64,000 nt of DNA from Aristolochia californica (Eukaryota > Streptophyta > Magnoliopsida > Piperales > Aristolochiaceae), in the NCBI GenBank assembly GCA_029961685.1, contig JARWKL010000010.1, positions 6,187,769 through 6,251,768 of the forward strand. Reading direction: 5' to 3'. The stretch's first letter is position 1; the number at the start of each line of letters is the position of its first letter. Under the pieces are notes generated by a model that worked only from the letters and a program-made list of their open reading frames with translations, did not search any database and was not told where the DNA came from. Of the stretch, positions 13,601-25,500 are shown piece after piece. Both the position numbers and the translations under genes were made by a program.

Positions 13601-16521
13601 ACCAGGGATTCGACATGTGTCTTCCCTCTTCGGCGTCTTCGTTCTTTGGCGTCTTTGTATTCCTCAGTGGAGGGGATGTAGTAGAAGCTGGGTTATGCGA
13701 TGGACGGTGAACTGGTGGGAGACGAAGAGATTTGCGAAGGGCTGGGTTGGCGATGGTAAAAGATTTGTCAAGATTTTGGAAGCATGTCAGTCCGTTTGAG
13801 ACATCAGCGTAGTGGAGATACCGTCCTCGGTTCAGGACTTCATAGTTGATGATGACTAATGGGCGTAACGAAGGAGCTTTGCTCGTGCGTTCTTGGCTCT
13901 ACAGGTTTAAAATTTGTGGAGGAAATTTCTGTTTGCTGGGTGTGCCAACATCGATTACAACGGCGGCTGGCGCAGGGCTGGAGGTTGAAGACGATCTCTA
14001 GGGTTTGAACTGAATTGATTCGGGTTCGTCTGGTTGACTTGGAAATCCTAAGAAAAACAACATAAATTTTATTGTTAGTGTGTGGGATTTGAACCCACGA
14101 CCTCAACTTAAAATTTAAGAAAATGACCTCTAATCCATCTCACCTTGAGTGATATCTTTGGATACATTTAATAAATATTTGAATAACTAGAAAATCAGTA
14201 TACTTGTTTTTTATGCCATTTCTCATTTATTTCATATGAATTAAATAATTTTACATGCAAATATGAATTTATAAATGCATATTGATGAAAATTTTAATTT
14301 AGGCTTTTATGCATACTTAATTTTCTATACATATTTTTGGTTGACATAAATATAAGGAATTAATAATTGGCATAAATTTTAGTCAATTATCTTGATGTCA
14401 TATTTTTGTTTACATTTGACTAATTGAGTAATAGCCATAACATTCTTAATTATGAAAATGTTTAGTGACATTAAACTTAGTCACAAAAATTTAATGACAT
14501 AAAAAATTGTGATTAATTATGGAGATATAATTATTTAACCCCACAGTGTAAATGTTTAAGTGATTAATCAGGATGAGATAGAAATACTAAAAAAAAAAAA
14601 ATTCTAGTTGCCCATAGGCCTAGAAAATTTCTTGATAAACAAATTTTGATCCCATCATAAAGTGATATAAATCGTTTATGTGTTATAATCTAAGCCCACA
14701 TGAAAGATTATAATGACATATTGATTTATTTGTTTGAATTTATTTACATGGATAAATATTCAATATTTGACTTCATTGCATGTTTTAGTATGGTTCTTGT
14801 TTATTTTGCAGTTGTTCAAACTTTATTTGTTCTAAATTTTGATTCCTCCTATATTATTCCTCTGAATGAAGACAATTAAACTGATTGGAAGGAGAAAATT
14901 CTCCTGTCATTGAGGTGCATAGACAATTTTAAGCAGGGTTAATGTATAAAGGTTATGCCCAATTTTAGGTAAAGGTCATACCCAATTTTAGGTAGAAGTC
15001 ATGCCCAATTTTAGGTAGAGGTCATGCCCAATTTTATGTAAAATGTATGCATAATTTTATATACGATTTATTTGACATGTATTTTATACAAAGTTTTAAA
15101 TGTAGGTTTGAGCTTAAACTCAGCTCGAGCTCGAGCTCGGTTAAAATTATTGGGCTCAAGCTTGATTATAATTTTAGGCTCGAGGCTAGGCTCGGCTCGA
15201 GCTCGAGTTCGAAATATTTAAATCAAGTCTAGGTCAAACATAGGCAGGTTCGGGCTCGACTCGATTCAATGTCACCCCTAGGCAGTAGAGAGGTTAAGTA
15301 TTTCATCAGAGGCCAAAATTTGGGCCTTTATTCTGTCAAATTCATAACCCAATCCATCTAGAAATTTTGCCACATGGAGTTGAGTCTGCTATTTTCGGAG
15401 TTCCCTTTCATCCGTAGTAAAAGGATGAAAGACTATAATTTCCTGCTAGATATTCAAAAAAGAACTGTAGTAGTCTGTCACAGTTCTATTACCCCTTTTC
15501 AAGCCAAAAAATTCTGTATATAATTCATAAAACCCTGGAAAGATTGCTCTCTTGTCCATAAAGAGCTTCTAAAGCAGCTACATAGCCTTGGCAGTTTCAA
15601 TGTTCATAACTTGGCTCCTGATATTAGATTCTATGTTGTTGACAAGCCAAGTCATCAATTAATTGTCTCCATCCTCCCAATCATCATCCTGAGGAACACG
15701 AGGGTGAACTCTAATAAATTTTAACTTTTTCCTACCATTCAAGTACATTCTAATAGATTTGGACCAAGTAATATAATTATTACCATTCAATCTATCAAAG
15801 GTGATAGAGATAATACCTTTACCATCATGATTATATGGCTCCTTTGCTGAAGTGTAAACCTCACCAAAGTTAGCCATTTCAGATATAATAGATCAAATAA
15901 ACCTTAGAAAAAATTCCAAATCAACTAGCTCAAGTGGGCTTGACAACGTAAAAACCACAATTAGGGGTAGATATAAGATGTGCACAGATCAAACAATCCA
16001 AAAAATCCAACAAGGGGATCAAATTCAGAAGATTAAGTGCACTGGAACTTGCATTGGGCTGAAGTTAGCAAGTGCGCAGATGACGTCAACAGCCATAGTT
16101 CTGGAATTGTAGCGCACACCTCTAGATCAGCATAAAAAAACCTCTTTTGGCAGTTTAGAACATCAGAATCAGTTCTTAAAACAGTATAACCAAGAACCCT
16201 AGGATTATGGTAGAGAGAAAAGGAGAAAAAATTGGATTTCTACTAACCAGTAGCCAAAAACAGGAAAAAGATACTTCCTTTATGTAGGCGTCTGATGAAA
16301 GAGGAGAAAAAACTCACAAAGATCCTTCCCAGATGTGATCTACTGCTCTGATACCATGAAAAAAGTAAGAGGTTGAAGAGAGAGAATGAGAGGGAGAGAA
16401 AGTGGATAAAAGAAAAATTGAGAAAGAAACTGAGATGGGGGGCTTGGACGTCCCCTAGCTTCTATTTATAGCTTAGTGTTGAGTGGATTTAGAACAATTT
16501 ACAATATTGCCCATACTTTAA

Positions 16522-16554
<33 letters not shown>

Positions 16555-19500
16555 GCGCACCTTTGGTTCAACTTCAACTTCAAATTCAAATTCAAATTCA
16601 AGTGAATAATCTAATTCAACTTCAAGTGAAAGTTGGGTGTTAATGTGGACGAGTTCAAGTGCACTAGAAAACAGGTTCTAGCGTTAGTACCCCAAAATGA
16701 AAAATATAACTAAAACAAGAGAACAAGTAACTTGTTATAATATACTTAAATAGAACATATATACCTACACAAAATTAACCAAAACAAACATGATTACTAC
16801 ACTAATAAGTAATTTAATGTAGAATTAAAATAAATTAATATACTAATTAATATTAATTAATGATTGCAGTTTATCGTACATTAATACAATAATTACATGT
16901 GACAATTAACTGTGCACTGATTAATTATAAAAAAAAAGTATAAAATAACAGAAACAAATATAATAAATAAATTAATTTATTTATTAATAACATAAGATAT
17001 ACTTTAACATAAAAAAGAATAATTAAACAAAAATAATTGATCAAATGCTAACTTTAACAATATTTTAATTACCACTCTTAAATCACTAATTTAATACAGT
17101 AATAAAAAATGAATATAATAAATATATTATTTTATCAATAACACAAGATATATTTTTACGTATTATTAATTAATAATATATTTCCAATAAATTTAAAACC
17201 ATTGGTTTAATTAATTATAAAAATGGGATAATTGAATCAAAATAATTGATCAAATGTTTACTTTAACAATATTTTAATTACCACTATTAAATCAATAATT
17301 TAATACAGTAATTAAAATATGATTATAATGAATAATAAAAATATTATTTTATTAATAACACAAGATGGATTTTTTACGTAGTATTAATTAATAATATATT
17401 TCCACAAAATTAAAAATGATTAGTTTAATTAATTATAAAAATGGGATAATTATTTTGCTTTTGTAAGCAGCTGTCTTCCTCCTATCAGTCAAAGAAGAAA
17501 AAGAAACAGAAGGAAACTGATCGAGATATGGTTTCATTGTCTTTACATGTCCACCCAATAAATTCAAGATGAAACTGTCATCAAAGGGAGGATGGCCAAT
17601 AAACGGTTAAGAATAAGAATGAAGCTTCAGCCATTACGAGTACAAGAATGTCTTAAACTAATTGACCAATTTTAACAGTGCAATAAAACAAGACAACTCC
17701 ATAAAATAACAATATGCGAAGAATTTTCAGTAAATCAATATCGAAAGAGAAGTGTGAAGCTTCTGCTGATACCAGATCCGGATCTGCCCAAGAAGATCTA
17801 CTAGTTTCTGCTGATACTATCCAGGAAAAAGGAATAAGGTTTTGCCTAGATGTACCCTCTCCTTTTGCAGAACTTTGTCAACAATACAAACAAGAAGAAA
17901 AAGTTTGTAAAACAAAGAAAAATCAAGGAAAGTGAGTCAATAATCATCTTCAAAGCTTACTCAATCAAATCACGGAAAAAGCATGCCACAGTGAGACCAT
18001 AACGGAGGGTGGTGGGGAGATATCGCTCGATCCATTCCGTTCCCTTTGCCAGTCGAAAGTAGACGCAGAATCTCCCGCATGATTTGCAAAGAGAGGGAGA
18101 GAGAGACGAGAAGGGAGAAGGAGAAGCAGGAGAGGGAGAAGGGAGAGGGAGGCCGAGAGGGAGACGATGCCGAGAGGGAGAAGAGATCGGTAGAGAGGGA
18201 AAAAAATTTCAGGAGGAAGAGGTCGCGAGAAGCAGCGACCCGACGGCTTCAACCGGACAAATCAGGATTTTGGGCGGAATCCTGATTCAGCCGCTTAAGC
18301 CTTGGGCGATGTCAAGTGCATTACATGCTTCATTCACTTGGACCCGGCGGCTTCAACCGGACAAATCAGGATTTTGGGCGGAATCCTGATTCAGCCACTT
18401 AAGCCTTGGGCGATGTCAAGTGCATTACATGCTTCATTCACTTGGACCCAGCGGAGTGCACCACTAATGGGTTCAAGTCAATGAAGCATGTAATCACATG
18501 AACTTCAAGTTCATGATGACTAACCCCCCTTAAGTGAAAAACCTAATTCTCTATATCTCCTATTCTACGTGTCACCTTTACATGAAATTTGGTCCATAGT
18601 CATAGTTTGACATGTAGAATAAAATTATATCAAGAAATATAAATAACAATAAGGTAAAATAACCAAAATGCCCCTGTTATTGTTTTTCAACATCAAATAT
18701 CTCTCCTATTCTATGTAGAAGACATTGAGGTGTCCAAAGAGGAAACAAGCAGGCAATGCAGGCATTAGTATCGAGACAAACATGGCAATTGTGCGATCCC
18801 CTTCTTGGCACAAACATTGTTGCACATAGATGTGTGTACAATGTTTAGCATAACCGAGGCAAAATAGTTGATGGTACAAGGCCCAAATGGTTTCCAAGAG
18901 ATACACTCAAACATATAAGATTGAATATTTTGACACCTTTTCTCCTGTAGCTCAGTTAGCTTCACTTCAAATTCTTATCTTTGTTGCCATAAATTAAGAA
19001 TGGCCCCACTTCTGCTTGATGCAAATAAAGCTTTCCTCTTTGGTAATCTTAATGAGGAGATTTATATGAAGCAACCTCCAAAATATGTTGCTCAAGAAGA
19101 GACTAGGAAAGTTTTAAAATAAAAAAAGACAATATATTTTCTTAAAAAAGGTCATATATGAACAAAGTCTGAGAGCATGGTTCGAGAAACTCAGTAAAGA
19201 GGTTATGGTTGTTATGTTCATGCATAGTCAGTCCGACCACTCAATTTTTGTCCTTAGGAGAGAGACGAGAGCAGTTGTTTTGATTGTCTACGCAGATGAT
19301 ATCGTTAGCATTAGAAAGTGATTTGCAAGGGGTTCATGAAGTTTAGAACCACATAAAGGTGGATTTTCAAACTGAAGGCTTTAGGGGTAGTTTCTAAACA
19401 ATAGAAATAGCAAAAAAAAAAACATAAACTTAGACTTACTTTGTCCCAAAGGAAATACATCACTAATTTACTTCAAGAGAAGGGGTTACTTGGGTCTAAA

Positions 19501-22500
19501 CCTGTTAAGACACCTTTGTAGAGCAATTTGGGTCGTCATAATGAAATAGTCCTTTTTTTGAGAGCATAGTCATGTGTAAAGTGAAGAAATCAGCATTGAA
19601 AGTTAATTGAAAATCTATCTATGATATAATGACAAGACCTAATATCTCTTATGTTGTTATTGTAGTCAGTCAGTTTATGAAAAAGTCAAAGAAGATACAC
19701 ATGGAGCTTGTGTACAGAATTTTGTGATACTTGAAAGGAGATCTGGGAAAGAATTTTAGAAAAAAACTCTATAGGAACCCTGAGATAATGCAGGATCCAA
19801 GTTAGAAAGTCCACCAATTGATGTTGCACATTTGCTAGGGTTACTTAGTTACGTGGAAGAGCAAAAAACAAAATTTAGTAGCTATTTGGATTGCAAAAGC
19901 TGAGTATAGGGCCATAGTTCACAATCCGTGCAAGTTCATGTGGGTGAAATCCCTTATGGTTGAGTTAAAGTTCATTGTTAAAGAGCCAATGAGCATGGGA
20001 TGTGACAATCAGACAGCCATAGATTCATAGCTAGCAATCCAGTGCTCCATGAAAGAATCAAATACACAGGAGTGGATTATCATTTCATTCAAGAAGCAAT
20101 AATGAGTGGTAAAATTATGACTCCATATATCAAGCGTAGGGATCAAATTGGAGGTTTCTTCACAAAGGCCTTTTGAAAGAAAGAGCTTCTTTTATCAAGC
20201 TATGCTATTTGATATGTACACTCTAGCTAGCGTATGGAATAGTATAAATCAAGGATATTATTGTCATTAAATTCATGAGTAGAATGGTCACCATCCTCTC
20301 TCACTCTCACATAAACTATTCAGAGTTTTATCATAAACTACAATTTATTTTGTTTCATGGAGAGAGGGGATTTATGTCTTATTGTTATAGAAAAAAAAAA
20401 ATTGAGGGGTCAATCCTAAACCCTGATAGTCGGCCATTCTCTAGTGCGTCAAGTCTCTTTCTTCCAATGCTCTTCTTTTGCTTCTTCTTTCTCTCTCTTA
20501 CCAGCCTAAATTTATAACGCTACAATCCAAACCCTCTAAAGAACATATAACCATCTTTAATTGCCTTGAAAGTACACTGGTTGTTACACAGCATGCCCTT
20601 CTAATCAAGGTTATTACACTAGTTGTTCTTTCCCTAGTAGGTCAAGCCACTAAAGTTCCTAGGTATAGCTTTGAGTAAAATCTCTTATAGCAAAGAATGC
20701 ACCCTTAGGTACCTTAGTATGTCAAGTAATATCTCAGTCACTCAGCGCACTCGAGAGATGAGACAATGTTGGGAGGAGCGCATCGGCGCTTGAGGCTGGG
20801 GTCGCATCGCAGCTCTCCTTGTCTACAAGGGAGCTGGAGGGTGATCCTCAATGACATACCCAGCCCAGAACCTCAGCCGATGAGGAGAATACAGTTGCGG
20901 CGACTCAACAAAGGCATGACAACCTCGGCAAAATGGCAGTATGGGCTCTAGAGCATGGCAAGAGGAAGAAATACAAAGAGGAAAGAAAAACGACAAGCAT
21001 GGGACTCATTGTGGGTTTGTGGCGACTCAGAGATTACACTAGAATTGAGTTCATGCATGGGACTCAGAGATTTCATCATGGCTCGTGTTTACCTACCAGA
21101 TATTTTCGGTTTCTCTTCCTGTTGGAAAGTGTTGTGAGACGCTATCTTAACCATCAGAGAGAAATTTGCTGAGGTACCACCGTCAAAAACCTTAAAATCC
21201 CCTGTCCCCTCCAAAAACGACTTTCATCACTTCCTCTCCCCCCCCCCCCCCCCCCCCCTCGGTCCAAAAACCAGCCAAAAAAGTCTAAACCCTAAGCCAC
21301 TAAATCAAACAAACTCCTTTGCCCCACCCCCCTAGAAAATCCCGCATCCCACTGCTCAGAACCCTACCATACACTTACCCTCTGACACTTTCTTGACGAG
21401 AAAGAAGACGCTGAACGCAGCCTTCATCATGGCCAAAAAATCCGACTATTGGAATAGTACAAATTTTGCACCATGGATCCACGATACTTTCCAACTTGAT
21501 TACTTGCCCAAAATAGCTTGGCTGGAGTCTCAGAAATGGCTGGTTTTTTTCTCAAATCAAGGGAGGAGGTGGATGATGCCTTGGAAACAAGAAAATGGGT
21601 GCAAGAAGAAGAGATGTTTGTATCAAAGTGGGAGGAGACCCCATTGTGCCGACCTCTCGGACAATGGGTCTCGGTCAGAGCCTTGCCAATCGAGCTTTGG
21701 TCGGAGGAGGTGCTAAACAGTATTTTCAGCTCCTTCAGAATTCTGATACTGTGGGCGGAAACCACATTGGAGAGAACAAAGTTGGACGTAGCGATGGCTT
21801 TTGTCGCCCCAACCTCCCGTTGGACTGAACCTTTTTTCTTGGAATTAATCTTCAATGAAGAGTTTGTATGGATAGAGGTGTCTTTCGGGGAAATTTGTAT
21901 CTTGAGGTCGTCAGAGTGTCGTCGGACTCGAAGGGGATGCTCCTCTCCTGAGTTCAAGACCTTACCTCCCCGCCGAATCAACACAAAATCCATTCAACAC
22001 GATCCCTCTTGCTTAGGTGAGTCTACATCACTTCTGAGTTCTGATTCAAACTCAAATTCGAATTCGAATTTTCTGGAGAGCTTTTTGAGATCTGCCTCCT
22101 CTGGCATGGTCCCGGTTTACGAGGCTATCCCGTCAGCTTTTTCAAATTTAAATCCCGAATCCCAAAAAGGAAAAGCTAGATACATGTCAGATTCCCCATC
22201 CTTCCCTTCTTTCCCCATCTCCAACGCTGAATCACCTCGCCCATCAGCACCAAATTTTCAAATTTCGAATTTGAATTTTCTGGAGAGTTTTCTGAGATCT
22301 GCCTCCTCTGTCGCGGTCCCGGTTAACGAGGCTATCCCATCAGCTGTCTCAAATTTAAATCTCAAGTCCCAAAAAGAAGAAAAAGCTGGTTACACGTCAG
22401 ATTCCATCCCTTATTCACTGATCTCCAACGCTGAATAATCTCGCACATTAGCACCAAATTTTCAAATTTCGTCAGGATTCTCTTCCAGCCCCTTGTCAAA

Positions 22501-25500
22501 AACACCTTCCCACCCTGCTTTCCCAAACCCTGAAAATGTGCATTCCCCTACGTTTGCTTCCCTTTTTCCAAATTTCCAAAAAATCCCCAAACCCGTCACA
22601 AATCTTTTGTCCAACCCTTTTTTTCCAGAAAAGCCCTTACACGAACAGTTGTACCTCCACCTTTTCCCCCTCGTCCCAAGAAACCCTTCCGCAAAGCTCA
22701 AGATCTTGGGATACTCAGTTGATGTACGTTGGACACAAGCGCATTGATTGCCTCGAGATGACAAATGACAGTCTTAATCTCGAGACAAGTTCCCCAACCA
22801 CGCTTCAAAGAAGCCCAACCATTATCACAACAGCTAGCTCTCGTGGTTCGATACCTTGAGCACCGAGAATACCGGGAATCATCTTGTTGACGGAGTCCTC
22901 TTCCCCTCAAGCTCTATATCTTTCAGGGAATGGAATGTTCAACTTCCAGGAGATGCTCACGATGGTTCCTGCTTCCATCTTACTCCTGTTGAGCAAGATT
23001 CCCCCCATCTAAGAACAGAAAGGTCGTCGCCCCCTGCCTCACCTCCTCGCACAAACATGGAGCCCGGACATCTTGATCACCCAGACACAGAATCCACACC
23101 CAAAATCTCCCCTCCTCTACACCTAGCCTCCCCCCTGTCCTAGCTACATATCAAAGACGAAGACGGCGTCAGGAAAATGATATTCCTCAGGGTGAATCCA
23201 GTTTGGCTAATCTTCGATTCCCTGAGAGATATAACAGCACTCAACCTTCCCCTCCCCCAAAGGACATATCGACTCGTCTAGTGGAGGAACTCCAAGTTGA
23301 ACGTCATAGATATGATGATGAGACATGGCAACAGATGATGAATTTGGCGTGCCTTATAGGCGTTGTCTATAGGGGTCAATTGCATGGAGACAACACTGCG
23401 TCAGGAGTCCAAAAACGAGGTAACAAATGATTTTGTTATCTTGGAATGTTAAGAGGAATTGGCATTGTACGGAAGCGTGACATGATATCTAGCTTCCTCT
23501 CTCAATTTAAGCCCTCCATAGTAATCTTTCAAGAGATAAAATGTCAGGAAATGACTGATGTCATAGCCAAGGAGCTCTGGTCGTGCCCTTTGATAAAGTG
23601 ACTGGCGGTAAACGCCATTGGTCACTCAGGAGGTATCTTTGTAGCATGGGACTCAACGAATTTTGACTCTCTTAATGTTACTGAGGGTTGTTTCTCATTT
23701 GGTGTCCAACTCTGAGATCACTCCTCTAGCAGAATATGGTGTGTGGGTGGAGTATATGGTCCAACCAGATATTGGGAGCGAAACCTTTTTTGGGAAGAGC
23801 TCAGTGAGCTTCACCTGACATGGAGTTACCCCTTGCTATTTGCGGGTGATTTTAATGCTATCTAATACTGTAATAAGAAGAAGCCTCCGCCAACCCGCAT
23901 ATCTGCCTCAATACAAGGTTTCTTGGACTTCATTGGCGGATATGGGTTGGATGGGATATCTCTTTCCGGAAAGAACTATACCTAATCTAACAGCCAGCAG
24001 CAACCAATCCTCTCAAAATTGGACCATTTTCTGGCCTGTCCTGACTAGTTGCAACTTTTCGGGAACATCACTGGAAGAGTTCTCAATAAGGTTGGATCTG
24101 ATCAGTGGCCTATCATGCTGACCACCGCTTTTGAAAAATGGGGGCCCTCTCCTTTTTCGTTTTGAAAACTCATGGTTGGTTGAGAAAAATTTTGAAGCTC
24201 TTATTGATGGATGGTGGATTGAGGGTCCAAGCTTTGGAAGAAGGGAGCGGACCTTCCCTCTAAAGTTGTGATTCATAAAAGGAAAAATAAAGGAATGGGC
24301 CGCAAGACGTCGTACCTCTTTGGGTGTCGAGAAGGCTTCTCTCCTTTCTCAGATCGCTGCCTTGGACCTGGTGGAGGAACAAAGATACTTAACTTCTGCT
24401 GAGTTCTCTTCCCGAGTTTCTCTAAATTCTAATCTCAATATCATCCTGCATCAAGAGAAGATCCATTGGAAGCAAAGAACCATATTTAAATGGTAGAAGG
24501 AGTGCGATGCAAATACTAAATTTTTTCATGCCGTTGCACTAGCAAAGCAGAGATCCAACCAAATTACCTCATTATGTATTAATAATGAGATAACGTCGTG
24601 TCAGACCTCGATCACTAATGTGTTGATTAAGTTTTTCACAAATTTATATTCGAAGGAGTGTCCAAACTGGCTGAAGTTTCAACACATCAGCTTCTCTCGT
24701 TTGTCTCCAACAACAGCCTCATTGTTAGAATCTTCCTTCTCTACTGGAGAAATTGAGTGTGTCGTTTTAGGCATGGAAAGTGATAGGGTCCCTGGCCCTG
24801 ATGGCTTCAATGGAGATTTTTTTAAAAGATTTTGGTCCCGACTCAAGGAGGATATCATTGCAATGATCCATGGCTTCTTCAGGAATGGCATCACCTTCCA
24901 CAGCATTGGCGCATCTTTTATCACTTTGGTTCCGAAGAAAGCTAGTGCTGAGAAACCAAAAGACTTCCGATCAATCAGTCTTGTTACGAGTGCCTACAAA
25001 ATCATTGCTAGAATTTTGGCTCATGGTTTAAAAGTTTTGGCTCATGGCAGCACATGAGCTTATTGATCACTTCCGCCATAACAAGGACCCGAGAATCGCC
25101 CTAAAGCTTGATCTGGAAAAAACTTTCAACAAAGTAAATTGGATCCTGCTTGATGAGATAATGGAAAAAATGGGTTTCAGGAAAAAAAAGAGATTTTGGA
25201 TCAGAAGTTGCTTGGGCTCGGCCTCCGACTCTCTCATCCTCAATGGCTTGGTCTCTAGGTATTTCAAAGGGACTAGGGGGATTAGACAAGGTGATCCGCT
25301 ATCTCCGCCTTTACTCAACATGGTAACAAAATTCTTCTCCTCTATGTTTTATTCGGCTGTTAATCTTGGATTGCTCCCCCCTACTAGCCCCCAACAGGCT
25401 TTTAATATCCACATCCTTTAGTATGCGGATGATACCATCATATTTGGAATCGGTAATATAGAAGGAGCTAGAAGGATCAAAGCGGTATTGGGCCTTTTTG

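Larger units (their letters stand above)
13355..15280. mobile_element. non-autonomous hAT-type element
   Basis: Terminal inverted repeats TAGGGGTG(G/A)CAT sit at both ends. The 8-bp flanks GGTAGTAA (13347-13354) and GGCAGTAG (15281-15288) match at 6 of 8, both differences being transitions, as expected for an aged hAT duplication. Subterminal regions are full of GAGCTCG/GGCTCG motifs (13440-13490 and 15119-15260), likely transposase-binding repeats. No transposase gene is present. Confidence 0.78.
13103..16344 (-). pseudogene. Copia-1 gag region, split by a hAT element
   Basis: Gag starts at 15877 on the minus strand (MANFGEVYTSAKEPYN) and continues with LNGNNYITWSKSIRMYL, the conserved N-terminal copia gag motif. 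The frame is lost at 15659, but gag-like text continues to 15289. Beyond the hAT insertion, 13346-13120 reads a Gly/Arg-rich stretch (GRGRGRDNSGRGRG) typical of the gag spacer. 15878-16344 is the leader. Confidence 0.7.
16522..18529 (-). mobile_element. non-autonomous PIF/Harbinger element (2.0 kb)
   Basis: Ends are poly-G plus GTTAGCGCAC and GACTAAC plus CCCCCC, flanked by TTAA (16518-16521, 18530-18533), which contains the 3-bp TWA target of this superfamily. GTGCACTAGAAAACA near its left end matches the right end of the 34623-41136 element. Its AT-rich middle (about 16690-17460) carries the same ~211-bp repeat, and its right end resembles the other's left end. It is thus an internally deleted, inverted relative of that element. 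No transposase remains; 17470-18240 is unassigned and partly GA-rich. Confidence 0.8.
9438..18692 (-). mobile_element. Copia-1: Ty1/copia retrotransposon with three nested insertions
   Basis: A minus-strand LTR element. The 5' LTR ends at 16357 and is followed directly by a perfect initiator tRNA-Met primer site. The 5-bp duplication TCAAA is at 9433-9437 and 18693-18697. LTR ends are TGTTGAAAAA and TTTTTTCA. Nested in it are a TRIM (12666-13102), a hAT-type element (13355-15280) and a Harbinger-type element (16522-18529). Without them it is about 4.9 kb, a normal copia size. Domain order gag, protease, integrase, RT, RNase H is intact in outline but carries many stops. Confidence 0.88.
16357..18692 (-). 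repeat. Copia-1 5' LTR, split by a Harbinger insertion
   Basis: The LTR consists of 16357-16521 and 18534-18692 (about 324 bp once joined). The 3' LTR continues unbroken across the insertion point (ACTTTAAATG), which confirms the split and the TTAA target. Confidence 0.82.

Noticed and set aside
18046..18484. Long overlapping plus-strand frames, Arg/Glu-rich, with a repeated LQPDKSGFWAES segment
   Set aside because: They arise from GA-rich low-complexity sequence and the 104-bp tandem duplication inside a non-autonomous Harbinger element.
21427..21993. 188-codon minus-strand frame
   Set aside because: It is the antisense shadow of LINE ORF1, which has recognisable DUF4283-type text on the plus strand.
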